Shown piece by piece: positions 12,659 to 27,000 of a stretch of 64,000 bases of DNA; positions within the stretch are counted from its first letter, which is position 1, and each line of letters starts with the position of its first letter. Where the stretch lies: assembly GCF_003576645.1 (NCBI RefSeq), contig NC_044916.1:31464091-31528090 (forward strand), in the 5' to 3' direction. The notes below the pieces were generated by a model. The model did not search any database and was not told the DNA's origin. It was given only the letters and a program-made list of their open reading frames with translations. The position numbers and the translations under genes were made by a program. Origin of the DNA: Ipomoea triloba. Taxonomy: Eukaryota; Streptophyta; Magnoliopsida; Solanales; Convolvulaceae.

Positions 12659-15016
12659 TTATTGCTCGTGTTCTCTCTCATCAAGTGACTCGAGAGCATG
12701 AGAGCTATTGGCATCGTTAGGGTGCAGCCAAGACTCTTGAAGTTGTAAAGCATGCTCCAAATGGCATAAAACCTCTCCCATAGTTGGTCTGGCCACCCCC
12801 TCATCTGCAAGACATTTCTCAGCAATCTCTGCAAAACTCTTCAATGACTTGGGAGAATAATTCCCCCGAAGTGATGGGTCAATTATGGTTTCGAGTACTC
12901 CCTTCTTTTGGCAAATCATCGCCCATTCTGCAAGGTTAATCTGTTCCATTGGCAAGGACGGGTTTATAACAACCCGTGCACACACAACTTCAAACAACAC
13001 TACACCGAATGAGTAAACGTCAGATTTGGCAGTAAGCTGCTGTTTCATGAAATACTCGGGATCAAGGTATCCAAAGCTTCCTTTCACTGCCGTACTAACA
13101 TGTGTGTGCTCCAAAGAAGGGCCGCTCTTGGACAGCCCAAAATCTGCCATTTTTGCTACAAAGCTTCCATCTAGCAGTATGTTGGTTGTCTTTACATCCC
13201 TGTGAATGATGCCACGCTCTGATCCTGTATGAAGATAATACAGCCCCCTAGCAGCCCCGATGCAGATCTCTAGTCTTTGCTTCCAACTTAATGATGGTAG
13301 GTCACCCCCGAAAAGATGACTCCTGAGAGTCCCATTGGACATATACTCGTATATCAATATCATTTCGTTCTGCTCATCACAGAATCCAATCATTGATACC
13401 AAATGCCTATGCCTTAGCTTTGACAGCAGTTCAATTTCTGTTTCAAATTCTACTAGACCTTGTTGAGATTGTGGATTCGATCGCTTAATCGCTGCAAGAA
13501 TGCCATCGTTTAGCTCTCCTTTGTATACCTTGCCGAAACCTCCCACTCCAATCACCAAGCTTTCATCAAAGTTGTTTGTTGCTGCTTTGAGATCTACCAG
13601 TGTGAACCGTTTCCCAGATCTTCCACAACTCTTCTTGGGTTTTACATCTTTAGTTCTCTTCTTTTTACGCAGACAAATGATCAGCCAAGCTATAACTGCA
13701 ACAAGTGCAATCCCAAATCCAATTCCCAACGAAAGGGTCATCTTTGACTTCCCTTTGCTTTCTTCATCCCCAAGGTTCGGTACATAGCCAAGATTACCAT
13801 CGCGGCTCAACTTGAATATCTCTAAACCATTTAATGCAGCATCAGAACCTTGATCACTTGATGCCGCCTCAGGGCCCAATTGCACCCAAAGGTTGTTGGA
13901 ATTTGAGGTCATGCCATCAATGTAATCCTCATGGTATGCCTTGTTCTTTCCTCCCGCTTTTGTGAAAATATCAACATTCTCTGCTGCAGTTTTATTGTTT
14001 ATGTAGATTTTGAAAATCCGTTGACTTGATTTATCGTATACTAGCTCACAAAAGTGTAAGCGGATTAGATAATCAAAACTTGGATCCACGGGGAATCTCC
14101 ATGACATATTAAAGAATCTTAGCTGCACTACTAAAGAAGTGTTGGTCATAGTTTTTGCTGTTTCATACACAAGAAGTGGAGCTAGGGTTGTAGCATTTGG
14201 GGAAGCATAAGTAATTTTAGACGTGTTTTTTAATTCTGTTCCAGCGTCTTGATTGATCATATAGCTCGAATCCTCTTCCCATATCCTCCTAAAGCTTGAA
14301 TCTTGATCAGGTTTGATCAATGTACCCCCAATATTCAATCTATACATAGTCTCAATCCCACGTTTTTGCAAATCCAAAGCAACAGTGGCACCATTTCCAC
14401 TCACTTGCTTAACAGAATCAACAAACAACTTATCAATGACTCGGACAATCTCTATGGCATTAACAAAACCAAAAGATTCTTTATCTGGCCGAAACGTAAT
14501 AACAGTAGAATTGGTTTGAATAGGAACATAATACTCCTTCACTAATGCAACAAAGCTAGAATTCCTATTCTTTTGCGAAATAGCATATGGGACATTGAGG
14601 CTGGAAGCCAATGTGAAACCACAAGTCTCAACACCAAAGTAAGACAGATTGGCGTTGTAGTTCTGAAACGTAAAGGGGTAGAAATGAAGCCTAAGGAAAT
14701 AATTCCCGGGTGCTCCATGAAATGTATAGTTCAGAGGTTCTGAAAATATTCTGACAGTTCTGTAAAGAGACTCGTAATCTGGATTGCCATCAACCGAGGA
14801 AGTTGAGGCCTCAATACTACGCGAAGTGCTGAGAGTTATATTTTTGTTAGGGGCCTTATCGCCCACCCAATTAGCACCATCAACAGTAACATTTGCATTT
14901 GTACCACAATTTATCAAGACAGTATTTGCATGAGCTAAAGCTTCCCCATTCTTCACAAACCCAAGCAAAATCACCAAAAGAAATAGGCCTAAGACGCCCC
15001 GGCCTTTGACTACCAT
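12659..15016 (-). CDS. HERK2: CrRLK1L receptor-like kinase, HERK2-like
   Basis: Plasma-membrane Ser/Thr receptor kinase of the Catharanthus RLK1-like (FERONIA/THESEUS/HERKULES) family. In this family the malectin-like ectodomain is linked to cell-wall sensing and RALF peptide signalling. Single uninterrupted coding exon, 785 aa. Signal peptide about 1-28; malectin-like region about 32-400 with many N-glycosylation sites; membrane segment about 427-450 followed by RKKKR; kinase about 470-750. Kinase landmarks: [11 protein letters not shown] (490-500), Lys511 in AAIKR, HRD at 605-607, DFG at 625-627, then the CrRLK1L-typical [15 protein letters not shown] activation segment. Within the family the phrases [21 protein letters not shown] and [11 protein letters not shown] are closest to Arabidopsis HERK2 as I remember it. 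The C-terminal tail is short. Intronless coding is usual for the family. Confidence 0.93.
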   Translation of the reverse strand: MVVKGRGVLGLFLLVILLGFVKNGEALAHANTVLINCGTNANVTVDGANWVGDKAPNKNITLSTSRSIEASTSSVDGNPDYESLYRTVRIFSEPLNYTFHGAPGNYFLRLHFYPFTFQNYNANLSYFGVETCGFTLASSLNVPYAISQKNRNSSFVALVKEYYVPIQTNSTVITFRPDKESFGFVNAIEIVRVIDKLFVDSVKQVSGNGATVALDLQKRGIETMYRLNIGGTLIKPDQDSSFRRIWEEDSSYMINQDAGTELKNTSKITYASPNATTLAPLLVYETAKTMTNTSLVVQLRFFNMSWRFPVDPSFDYLIRLHFCELVYDKSSQRIFKIYINNKTAAENVDIFTKAGGKNKAYHEDYIDGMTSNSNNLWVQLGPEAASSDQGSDAALNGLEIFKLSRDGNLGYVPNLGDEESKGKSKMTLSLGIGFGIALVAVIAWLIICLRKKKRTKDVKPKKSCGRSGKRFTLVDLKAATNNFDESLVIGVGGFGKVYKGELNDGILAAIKRSNPQSQQGLVEFETEIELLSKLRHRHLVSMIGFCDEQNEMILIYEYMSNGTLRSHLFGGDLPSLSWKQRLEICIGAARGLYYLHTGSERGIIHRDVKTTNILLDGSFVAKMADFGLSKSGPSLEHTHVSTAVKGSFGYLDPEYFMKQQLTAKSDVYSFGVVLFEVVCARVVINPSLPMEQINLAEWAMICQKKGVLETIIDPSLRGNYSPKSLKSFAEIAEKCLADEGVARPTMGEVLCHLEHALQLQESWLHPNDANSSHALESLDEREHEQ

Positions 15017-16597
15017 CCTTCACTACCCCTAACAACCTATGCCTATGCTTATTCCCTTTTTCTAGAGTTCAGATTCTAATTCAAGTACTAAAAACCTAAC
15101 CTTTTCTCTCTTTTTTGATCCCAAAGAGATGAAACTGTATGGGTTAAGGTTATAACCTTGTAAGCTTGTCAATAACACGGGAGAAACACAACCTGAATGA
15201 GGAAAAACGCATTACCTTCAAACATTTGAACCTAGCATGCAAAGATATCAAAACCCACCATCAATGCTTTTCTACAAAATGGGAAATTTGCAGAAAAGAA
15301 ACCCAATCTAACAAAAACCAATCAGATAGGAAAATGAAGGATAAATCATACAAATGGTGAAAATAGAAGAAAATGGTTGGGGATAAAAATGAATCTTTAC
15401 AATGAGCATATGAAGCTTTCAATAGAATACCTAGATAAAGATTGATTCTTGAAAAAGACCCTTGCTTCCCCAAGAATATGGGGTGAGAATGGAGAGTTTT
15501 GATTCAGACTGGACACCATTGTTGCAATCAATTAGGGAGTTTCCCTCCCCTTCTTATTTCTAACTGATTAACAGCAATTTCTTCTGTACAGAAGGTTATT
15601 TGAATTCTTTGAACATTGTGGATAAATAAGGTGCGAAAGGACAGGATCTGGGTAGCTCTAGACCGGATTTCCATTACAGGAGACTTGTTTCTTTTCTATA
15701 TCACGACGTCTCTGGTTTGGAGAATAGTATTTGTTTTTTTTCTTTAATTTTCATAATTTGGCAGTTTTATTGGAGGGATTGTGAAATTAAAATCATGAAT
15801 CTTGGAAGAAATGTTCGAGCTCTCAAGGAAAAAATACCCTTTCATGATCTGATCAGTGAGATGATTGTGCTACTCGCGAGAAACTTAGATTAATCCGAGT
15901 TATGAATACCTAACTTTATTTTTTAAAATAATAATAATAATAATTTGATTTTATGATTAATAATATTATTATATACTTTTTATTTATAAGCATTTGGATC
16001 TTTATACTATTTATTCATTTTTAATACTCATGTAAACAAATCACTATAATATAAATTCGAAAAAATTGAACTTTTGTCCCTAAATTATATGGGTAGAATT
16101 CATCTCTAAATTTTGATCATGCTCACTTTTCGTTTCTGAGTTATAATAAAATTGAAAATTTCATCCATAATATTTTAGTAGTAAATGAACAAAAAGTGAA
16201 CGTCAAATAACTTAGGAACGGAAAGTGAGTATTACCAAAACTTAGACCCGCAATTTTTATGTTCCATCGGAATTTCATTATATTAATTTTTTATAATAAT
16301 ATAATAAGCATGCATTTGTTTGTCCTTAGTACATGACTATATGTTGAGTGGAAATAGAAATTTAATATAGTAAAATTACTCAAAACAACCCTACTCCAAA
16401 TCTTCTATTTTTGAGTATCGACTAATATACCAAATCTAGCAAAAATGGCCAAATCTAATCATAGGATGTGTGGCCAACCACCATTTTCTGGTCATGAAGA
16501 TGGAGTTTCATTGATGCGGTTTTACGTTCAGCCGTAAAAACAAAATGCTGATAAATGGAAAACACACACAAGAGTCCTCTGGAGTCTTTACCCGCAA
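15017..16597. other. intergenic, HERK2-like leader and promoter side
   Basis: Holds the 5' flank of the receptor kinase (near 15017-15550) and then AT-rich DNA. About 16060-16260 has phrases such as 'ttttgtccctaaattat' and 'aacttaggaacggaaagtgag' that resemble worn transposon termini. No gene recognised. Confidence 0.4.
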
Positions 16598-19500
16598 TCA
16601 AGTGATGGACGACTTGCAGACCGGGCAGGACGATCGTCTTTGCAGCCATGGGTCGATGCACTGCAGGAACCGAAGAACATTTAGAATGAATGTCTGGGAG
16701 CCTGTAAAATTTTCGTTATAAATCATAAAAAGGGTGAAGGGTTCCTACATCTTTGTGAAACTTGTGTAAGCAAGGGAGATGGCGGATGGTGTCCCCCATT
16801 GTTGGATTTTCGAGACATATAGAGCACGCTTCTTCGAGATTCTCATTCTGCATGGAACATAACTAGCGAAATTTAAAATCCAATAACAAATAACCCCCTG
16901 CATCATAATACCATATATCTATTGCTCAGATCCCAGCAAAGAATCTCAGCTAAGAAGGTTAATAAAGTCAGATATCTGAAGATTCCAAGTCACCTGAACC
17001 GTTGACTCTGGCAAACCATTAATTTGATGCATTGATGCCCCGGCATGCTGGTGATTGTTCTCATCAAGTGCCAACAACATCTCATAGTCGTTTCTAAATC
17101 AAGAAAAGAAAATAAATAACTACACCCGAGGGATGAGCTCTCATTTCACGATATTAAATGGCTATGGAAGATATCTTACTCATTGAAGTCACGCTGAGTT
17201 TGAAGGAAGTCTCCATATACTCCCATATTACTAAAAGCTTCAAGTGTTTCCAATACTTCCATTCTCTGAATAAAATGGAACAAAATTCAATAGTACATCT
17301 ATCAATTAGCAAAACAAGTTTTGAAAAAAAAATAAAATAAAATACTGAAATGAAAATGAGCAAATATAACATCGTTATTATCCAGCATCTAAGGCTAGGA
17401 GAAGAGGATAGTAGGGATCTTATACTCCCATTAAAAGTCACACGCTTTGAACTCCTTTCTTAATAGTCATGCCAAGTGATTTTAACGTTCAATGTGGCCA
17501 GAGATCTTAGTTTTTAAGATAACTTTCTCTTAGTTTACAATATGACTTTGCCATTCAGATTCCTGTTCACTCTTTTCATTTTCTTTCTTCAAAAAGGGTT
17601 TTAGTTTAACATTCCTCATACCTACCCTCACTTATTATTGTCAGTTGAGCTTCTTAATGCTATCAGATATTGCAAACGCCATATAGGTAAAAAGAAAATT
17701 ATAAATGCATATAACAAGCAAAATCAGCTGGTCAATCAACAAAGGAAATTTAATCTTTAAGTATTTATATTAATTCCTCAACATATTCCAAACAAAAATA
17801 TAGTCTAAAATGATAATTGCATAATACCGTCTCAACATCCATGTTAGATGGAAATATAGAATTTCTCCCAGTAGATGACAAGAGTCTACGAGGTTGTCTA
17901 GGAAAACGGCTCCTCCATCTTGCTAATCTATTAGAGTTAGAAGCTCGAGGAGCTCTTCGAGAAACATTAACAGAAGACTGATATTGGGAATGCCTTGTAT
18001 TTGCAAATGATCTGCTTCTCTACAAATAAAAAGAACAAGGAAAATAGATTTATAGGTTAAGGCAAAAGTTTGAGGAAGCAATAATTGTACACATGTATGT
18101 AAATGCCTTTCAATAAACAAATGAATAAAGAACAAATACGCTATTTCCATGGGCATGGCTGCTCCAATCACTTTAATAGTTTAATTATAGATACTTCAAA
18201 GATAGTGCTTTTATCACTTACAGTTTTTGTGCATAAAAGCATTAGCATGATATCTTTGCATCTTAAGATCCAAAAATCCAACATTAGTCCCTTTTTTCAA
18301 TTTTGTCATGCCATAACTTTACTTTCTAAAACAAAACAAGTTTAGGTTCAGTTAACCTTAGGGGTTGTAGTAGAAAAGCTGTTGAATGAGTTTCAAGTCT
18401 TCATATCTAAGTCATTTTAAACTTTCATGATTGGGACGTTGGATATGAATATATGGAAAGTGCAACAAAATCAAACTCAGCCTTACATGATGTGTGTCCC
18501 CAGAGAAAGCAAGGTGAAAATCCTCTTGTTGCAAAACCCTGGATACATGCTCATCAACCTATTTTAAAATGTTAAATGGATCAGATCCAATTCCAAATAC
18601 AGATAGTGCATAGCAAAAAGAGAGGGGGACTTCAAGAATACACATCAGAGGGGATGGGGGAGGATTTGACCAGTTAAGCCAAAGGCCATTGCCTACATGC
18701 ACCTGATGTATAGACAAAAGGAAAAGAGGGAAAAGAGAAACCACCTCATTATCAACTCCAAAAACAGGCGTCTCATTGAATAATTGCTCTTGGAGCTCCA
18801 GTGCCAGTGCTTCATCTGCTTCTACCTGTCTAGCTCTAGCATCTTCATCACTCCTACAGCATGCTACTCCTTTAGAACCATCATTTGTTGCTTGAGGGGA
18901 ATCATCAATATGAATGATTGATTCTAGGTTATCACTTCTGCTACAGTTTTGGTTAGTATTTTCTCTTGAATTATTATTGGGATCCCTATATGAGTCCCTA
19001 AATATGATATCTGTATCATTGAAAGCTGAAGTGGAACATTTAGCATTATTAATTGAGGTAGATCCCTGCTTTTGCCTTTTACCAAGTGGGGTTACCACGG
19101 GATGATGCACATGAATATGGCTTATTTGTTGCCCAAGGGGTCTGGCCACTTGACTGGAATTCCTTGCAGAAGGATATCTATTAGAAGATAAGTCCTCACA
19201 ATTGGGATAGTGATCATGGCTCTGAGCATTAGTTCCATTTTCTCTTCTCAGCAGTTTGTGCTGGTCGTGCTTAGTTTCCGAGCATGCATTAATATCATTC
19301 CCCAATGATAAATGGGGGTCCTCATCAGACAAGGATATCTGATAACAATTTCGTGTACTTCTCCATCCACCTGATTCTTCAATGCTTCTGAATGCATCTT
19401 GATTGGCACCAGCGATTTCACTCACTTCTTCATCAACATTTATTACATTTCTGCAAGTACAACAGAGAAATCTCACGATAAGAACATTGATCTTGAAAAT

Positions 19501-20864
19501 TTTTAGTTTCTCGAACGTAGTACAGAAGTGGGTTGAAGACACAAATAGAGGTCATGTAACCTATTTTGAATTATAAATGATGACATGAGTGCTAATCATA
19601 TACTCCGTATAAAACTAGCATCAGGTTATCAGTGAAAGATGAAAAAGGAACAGCAAGTTACACTCAAGTGTACGTGTAAATTTAATTGGTGAATGAGAAT
19701 GAGTCTCGCAGCAACTAATTCCATCTAAATTCACCTGGGGTTTTAATGGTTATATCATATTTTACCCCTTGTTTCATGACTAAAATCAACTGTAACTTTC
19801 TCTGTCCTGGTCAGCCATAACTTGTTAGCATGCCACAGATGAAAAAGGAAGTGATGATAGGATCCACATGCCTTAACTGACTATGACATTATGTACCTGA
19901 AAGATGTGTGTCCATTTTTCCCATTCAGTCCTGTTGTGGTAAAAGGATGGACCATTATCCCTTTTCCCTTCATTGTGTTTGAAGCATGTCCTTCAGACAC
20001 TAAATCTTTAACATTAATTTGACTCTCTGAATTGCTAGATGATGACACAGAACTGCAATAATTTTGTTTAACCGTAAGAGGATCATTATGGTCCCTTCCA
20101 ACTGGTTTCTTGGCCTTTGCTATGTTATGTGGAGATATGCATCCATTTCGCACCAATCTCTTTTGTCTAGTTACCCTAGGTAAGGTAATAAGAGATGCAC
20201 ATGCATCCTTATTGTCATTGTGCTGTGTATCATGAACAAATTCCTTTCTTACTCCATTAATCATATTGAAACCAACTTTGTACCCATCATCAAATTGTTC
20301 TTTGTCAACTTCGATTGTTTCTGAAGAACTTTTCATACTTCGTAAGTTAGAGAATCCATTACTTGATACCTCTCTTTTGCTAAAACCTTCGCCTTGACTA
20401 CTTCCTGATAGTACTTGAGCAGGCATACTTTTTTCCATCAGATGTAAACTATCTTTGCAAGAATATCCAGGATTTGAATCTGTGCTGTCTTTCTTTATAA
20501 GTTGAAGACAACCAGAGTCTTTTCCCTCAGAATTGGAGAAACTCGTATCCTTCCTTGCAAACAAATTATCAATTCTTGAAGAAGAAGACGGATGATGTGT
20601 GCCAGAGGTGGATGAGTTTGCATGACACTCGGAATTGTTAGAAGCCTGCCTTCTTGGACGATGAATAAACAATCTTCTGATTCCAGGGCCATTGTTTAAC
20701 TGAGTTTTTTGCTGTTCAGTAGAAACATTGCCGTGTCCTGAAAGACTAGGCAGGGATGCATCAATCTCCTTGTGCACTCCACTACTGTTCTCTGCATTCT
20801 TTGCAGGTAACCTGGTAGGGGTGTCTGGAACAACCAATACACAGTCAATGTCCATTTGATCCAT
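16598..20864 (-). CDS. RING-H2 E3 ubiquitin ligase, large disordered N-terminus
   Basis: Probable E3 ubiquitin-protein ligase. Coding exons: 20864-19897, 19450-18745, 18558-18487, 18019-17828, 17265-17180, 17093-16994, 16847-16749 and the last coding piece 16660-16598. They join in frame to about 761 aa. The first ~560 residues are polar, Ser/Asn-rich and probably disordered, with an early VPDTPTRLP motif. Then come an acidic helix (EADEALALELQEQLF), an Arg/Ser-rich exon, the conserved block DYEMLLALDENNHQH, and the RING at the extreme C-terminus: Cys716, Cys719, Cys734, His736, His739, Cys742, Cys753, Cys756 (C3H2C3). It ends CPVCKSSIT. The start is MDQMDIDCV: the ATG three codons upstream follows a CAG that looks like a splice acceptor, so I prefer the internal Met. 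A 5' UTR exon probably lies near 22180-22270. Substrates unknown. Confidence 0.85.
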
Positions 20865-20873
20865 TAGCTGCAT

Positions 20874-22832
20874 TAGAACAAGGAACCAATTAGTAGAGGA
20901 TTGAACTTATCAAAGGAAAAAAAGAGAGATCAAACCTCACTGACTATAAACTAGATTGATACCTACGATGCCACCTTATTCCTTAAAGTGCAGATATACA
21001 TAGAAATAGAAACACTTGAAAGTATGGGTTACATCAATCAAGACAGATATATCACAAGGTTGGTCGGGCTATTGACCTGATAACCACAAGGTTACAAGTT
21101 TGACTCCTAGTAGGAGCGGCCTATTGGCCTTCTCGGTTTGAGCCAGTCACCTATGGCCAACCTAGATTGGTTTATCTCCTTTAACAGGAACATTTTTCCA
21201 AGTTCATACAACACACAGTGTTATCTGGTTTTCAACCTAAGAAATTGCTGAGAAGATACTACAGGGAACTGAGGATGAAATGTTTAATTCTACTGGTGTA
21301 TGCATAAGGCTCAAACAGAAAACAAACATAGGAGTCCCTTAAGTGAGATTCCTATTTTCAGATGTGTAAAGCCTAAGAAACCTGGATGTGATTTGTTTCC
21401 CTTCCTAAGAAAACAAACATAGGAGTCCCTTCCTTTGTTTCCTTCTCTCTAACATTTGTTGCTCTTCACCTCCAAATAGTCTACTTTAGGTGCTGTCCTA
21501 AAAGATTCTGTCTCACCATAGGTGCATAAATGTCTTACAACCATCATGAAGGGGCAAAGAACTCATAGTCTACACAAAAAGATAACTAAAGGCCATGACA
21601 TCAAACTCATTTGCACATATAATTCAAAGCTCAAATAAGTCAACAAAAAAATTAAAAATTCATGCTGTCCAATAACCCAATTCAAGGTTTGCAATTGAAT
21701 ACAAAGAAAATTAATACACATATATATCAGGTAATGGAACTCTATTTTATAAATGTGAATAAACAAAAAAACAAAACAAAACAATGGCTAAAAAAGTGCT
21801 AAACAAAACCTTTGCCCAAAGTAATCAAACCCCCCAAAAAAATGGAGTGTGAAAATATCAGGACTGATTGAACCTTCAAAAAGCAGCTCTGAACAGATGA
21901 CCTAAAAAACATATAAAATGAACTACTAACAATAGCTACCATCCTCAATTCGTGAATCTTCTTGTAGAGCCTTATCATAATAGCTACTAATTTTCACTGC
22001 CATAACAATCCCTAGCGTGAAAATTCAGAATCCAACGAAAATATAACCAGAAAATTAATTACTCCGTATTTTTTTAAAGAATTTTCGCGAATAAAAATCA
22101 AACCTTTTGCTTGAAAAAGGAGAGCAGGTAAAATCGGAAATGTACACACAACACATAGACAATTGTAAAAAGAAGAAGATGAAAGATGAGACCTTTGGTG
22201 AGTTTTTTTCTGGATTCCTAGACAGTCATACTGAGTAGAAGTACTACGAGAAAGCAAGCACCGTATTCAAAGAAGGAACTGGGGAAATTTATAGAGTTCG
22301 TTCCGACTTCCAACAATAAAAGCATTTATTTATTTGTTTATTTTTTCCATAAATTACAATTTCTAACTTTAAAACATTTTTTTATTCTTAATTTAAAATA
22401 CCCAAAATACTTGCACTTTTTTAAAATATCATCCAACTTCACCCAAAAGTGAAAAGTATTTCAAAGTAAAAATAATTAAAAATAAATAGAAAATAAAAAT
22501 TGATAATAAAAAATAAAAATATAATTATATACAATTATAATGAGAAGAAATAATTAAATCAACCAATTAAATAGATACTCACTTTGCACCAACAAAGACT
22601 TCATGTTTGGACCAAAATACTAAAACATATAGTCATGTACAAATTGTCTACACTATCGTGACCAAATTAGGTAGATGCGGAGTGGACCAACTGACCAAAT
22701 ATTACAATTAAAAGACTAATATACTCCGTAATAATCATGATGTTCAATATAACATTTTTCAAGCTCTGTTTTCATTATTATGATATGATAATAATATCTA
22801 CCAAAAGATGTTATGATCAGTTAATACATTTA
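20874..22832. other. 5' UTR intron and promoter side of the RING ligase
   Basis: The CAG acceptor at about 20868 implies a leader intron covering much of this stretch. A SINE sits at about 21054-21190. From about 22300 the DNA is AT-rich with no gene. Open frames at 21563-21784 and 22012-22257 have no recognisable content. Confidence 0.4.
21054..21190 (+). mobile_element. tRNA-derived SINE, family 2
   Basis: The tRNA-like head has GACCTGATAACCACAAGGTT followed by ACAAGTTTGACTCC (B-box-like), then a body with GCCTATTGGCC and CCAACCTAGATTGGTT. The same order of phrases recurs at about 36385 and 63010. It lies inside the probable leader intron of the RING ligase. Confidence 0.6.
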
Positions 22833-23282
22833 GGGGGTGTTTGGTTATTGGCTTATAAGCCAAATTTTAGCTTATTTGACCAAGTTTAGCTTTTTGACCA
22901 ACCAATAAGCTATTTTGAAGTGTTTGGTAAATGGCTTATTGGCCTTGGCTTATTGGGCCAATAAGCTGAAAATTGAAAAGCTAATGAATGTAGTTTTTTG
23001 TATCAGCTGGTTGGGAAATATGGGTATATTGACTATTTTATCCTTTAAAATCAATGAGATTTACTTTTAAATGGGTGGTGTGTTTGTTATTTTATAATAA
23101 TAATAATAATAATAATACCCTTAAATGTCATTTTACATTCAGTCAGCTACTAGTAAACAGCTAATTTACCAAACAGTTTTTTATAACCAGCTAATACAAC
23201 CAGCTGGTCAAACCAGTTAACGCAATCAGCCATCAGCTACTAGCTAAACCAACCAGCTATCAGCCGTTTGCCAAACACCCCC
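22833..23282. mobile_element. Tourist/Harbinger-like MITE with TTA target duplication
   Basis: The termini are inverted: GGGGGTGTTTGG at the left and CCAAACACCCCC at the right, with longer subterminal similarity built on 'cttattggc' and 'ccagct' words. The 3-bp TTA flanks both ends (22830-22832 and 23283-23285), as expected for PIF/Harbinger elements. 450 bp, no coding capacity. A short ATA/TAA microsatellite lies inside at about 23093-23117. Confidence 0.8.
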
Positions 23283-24011
23283 TTAGAGAATGTTGGGTAC
23301 TTTTTCATCAATTAAATTTATGAAATGATGTTTTAAAAAATGTATTTAATGAGAATAACTTTGTAAGAAAAATTAATTAATATGTTTAATATTATTCTAA
23401 AAATATAAGAATTAAATTACATAGAAAATTATCAACTATCGACATCTTGATTACCATTCAAAATGGACAATCTTAGGTTAAAATGCGGTGCTTAAAAAAT
23501 TAATTAAAATATTTGATTCATTTAAACTTTTCTACGAAGTTAAAAAAAAAAAAAAAGCATCATACCTCTAATTAAATTCCGAAATTAAATTCTAATTAAC
23601 CTGAACTTTCCTAAATAAAAAATTACACCAAACATGAAAATAACTTTCTCACCTTTTAAATTCCTCAGAAAATTAAAAGAAGAAAAATTCTTGAAACAAC
23701 AGCTAAAAGAAGAAGAAAGAGTATTGTCTTTGGCATATATATAAAATAATTGCGACAGTGATTGTGTTTATTACCCTTGAAAAAAAAAAACAAAAAGGAA
23801 GCATTACATAACATCAAAATCAAAGATGAAACAAGATTCAGGTTCTGCAATTCCAGAACAAGCCATTACATCAATTGCACAAGATGTTCATAACCCTCTA
23901 TGGACCGCAGACGCCTAAATAAGCCGCACAAATGCCTCGCTCAAATCCTCTAGCGACTCGGGGGTTCATTGGTAGGTTTACTACGCAACACACCAAATAT
24001 AAACCGCGCCT
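23283..24011. other. intergenic and DHAD 3' flank
   Basis: AT-rich spacer. The last ~150 bases before 24012 are probably the 3' UTR of the dihydroxy-acid dehydratase gene. No other gene seen. Confidence 0.4.
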
Positions 24012-27000
24012 CTACTCATCAGTCACGCATCCTCTTGATGCAGATTGCACGTTTTTTATGTACTGAAATTTAAGAAGCCGATGAAGAAATGGCGTTACAA
24101 TAGTTATAGAAAAAATAACAATAAACAATAGCCATAGATCTTCATTTTGAGGCATAGTTTAAGTACCTTGTAAAGAACCCCTTTGTCTGCCTTGTAGGGA
24201 GGGGGGCTCCAATTCTTTCGTCGCTCTTCCAATTCTTCATCTGTTAAATGGACGTCCATCCTCTTTTTCTGAATGTCTACGGTAATTATGTCTCCATTTT
24301 GAACAAGACCAATTGGACCACCTTCCTGCAAATTTTTGGATTTCACATTCTTAGTAACTCATCACGGTGTTCTTAAGAATCCATACTTCTTCGGGATTAC
24401 TTCTAGCATATAATTTAAGTACTTAAATGCAGCCAAACCCCCACTTCAAAACTCTTACCGACGTCATGAAAAGTTCACATTGATATATGGGTTCATCGTA
24501 CATTGTAAAAGAATGACACTAGCTCGTGAATCTAGGAAACTGCACTATAATATTCAAGACAAAAAGATGAACAGGAATGGCCTAGAATAGCTTTTCTAAT
24601 TAGACGGGAACCATGAACATTAAGTGAAATCAATTGTGCAACAAGTGGACAGAAATCAACCAACATAAGACATTAGAAACGAGAATATTACAATGGCAAA
24701 GAATTAATTTTTCAAATTGATTCATAAAGTAACATACCTGTGCCTCAGGACATATGTGTCCAACAACATATCCATGGGAACCTCCAGAAAATCTTCCATC
24801 AGTAAGCAATGCAACATCCTGCAATTTTATATACGGTATTAATGAAGAAAAGCAGGAAAACGAGTATCACAAATTTTCACCAATGCAACTTTAGCTAAGA
24901 GGTGAGAGGAAGAATTGACCGAGCAAAATAGATAACGTGCTTGTTTGGCCCAATTTGAATTTCTTGAAAAAGATATTTTCTTGAACAGTCCCAACTTTGG
25001 AACTTCTTGAAAAAAGAGGCTTTTTACCCTCATCCAGCCTTAAAAGCCAATTTTATCTTGTGTTTAGCCCAACTGACTAGGCCAAAAAAGTACATCACAG
25101 TCGATGAAAACACTTGTTCAAACCCACCCGTGACCCGCCCCAACACACAAACACACACACACAAAAGCAAACACACACCAAGAGATATAATTGATGTATA
25201 TTCATCATAATGAGAATACGAACGAGAAATCAATGAAAAAATAGTAAACCATCAAAGCTCAGCCTAAGCAGATCATACCTTTCCAAGACCGGCTCCCATT
25301 ATTGCACTGGTTGGTGTCAGCATCTCAGGCATGCCTGGTCCCCCCTTAGGACCCTCCCCTCTAATGACTACTACTTTCCCCTGCAATAAAAATGACGTGA
25401 AACAAAAGTCAAATGCCCGTAAAACCTAAATCCATGCACAAATAAAAAATAAACCAATTTCTATGCACCAAGTGTCCAATTAGAGCTGTATATTAAACTC
25501 AAACAAGGAAAGAGGAGAACTAAAACTTAATATTATTCTTGACAGAAAATCTCAAATGTTGCTCAAACAGAAACAGTTTTAGTCCTCTAATGGGTGTGCC
25601 TCACAACCAAATACATGGAGATCCTTGTTTTTTCCACTGTATGGCAAAAATGTGGCAAGCTCAAAGAATCCAAGTCATAAGATTTGCCTGCTTAGGGAAC
25701 CAAAAAAATCCCAGAATTATTTTCCCCTAATTTAGTGATGTAACCCTGAATTACTTATAGACTCCTAACAATAGTAGCTCCATGAAGATGAATTGACCAA
25801 ACTGACCAGCACTCAGTAACAAGAGTTCCAACACGGTAACACTTTTTGCAAAGTGGCAATAAACTGGATAGTCCATCCAACATTCCAACTGAACAAAAAA
25901 TACATGAATCTCTCACCTTAAAACTCATTGGATCTTCTGAGATAGCTGTAATCATGGACTCTTCTCCTTCAAAAACAAGAGCAGGACCTAGAGGACAAAT
26001 TTTTACAATAATTAACTAAAGCCCAAAAAAAAAACCTTCAAACTGATGAAAGTAAGAAAACAAGATTCTACATGTGCACACAAGAAACATTTAAATATTA
26101 CATAAAAAATACTCACCTGAGAAAAACAGTCCTTCCTTTCCAGTTATTTTTGCAACAGAGCCCTCCGGTGCGAGATTGCCATACAATATTTGAATGTGAC
26201 CAGTTTCTTTGATGGGGTTAGACAAAGGTCTTATAATTTGCTAGAGAAAAGATACACAAGAAAGAAATGTGTCACATCCTCAAATCTCAAGTAGCAGCAA
26301 ACCCAAAGAAGTAACAAGTTACATCATTGAAGCACATTAAGATTGGATGGGGCCTACCTGACCTTCTGCCAAAGAAGGGAATAGCTTTGCATTTTCACCT
26401 AGGGTCTTTCCCGTGACTACAAATTAAAGAACTGATCAGAATAAGCATCTTAGATGGTACACAACCAAATATTATGACTTTTGACAATAAAAGTCAAGAA
26501 CCTATTACCAGTAATGCAATCCCCATCTAACAACCCAAGCTCCAATAGGTAGCGAATGACAGCAGGTGTGCCTCCAATCTATGAAACAGTGTTTCATCAA
26601 TTCAGCAAAGTAAATGGCAGTGAACTAATACAATTCAAATTTCAAAGTGATAAGATAATCGTGCAAATATTAATGCATATACCTTGTGCACATCCTCCAT
26701 GACGAATTTTCCACTAGGTTTCAAATCTGCTAGGAAAGGAACCTCATCACTAACCTTTTGGAAATCATCAAGATGTAGTTGCAACCCAACAGACCTGCCA
26801 AGGTTCTAACAATGAGTTTCCTATCTATCAGTGAAAAATAACCATAATTATCTTTACTCACCTTGCAATAGCAATTAAATGTAGAACAGCATTAGTTGAT
26901 CCACCTAGTGCCATGACCATTACCATAGCATTTCGCAGTGATTTTGGAGTAATGATGTCACGGGGTTTCAAGTCCATCTTTAGTAAATCCAAAAGATACT

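Noticed and set aside
13500..14545. Plus-strand open frames over the HERK2-like kinase
   Set aside because: Antisense shadows of a clear kinase/malectin reading frame.
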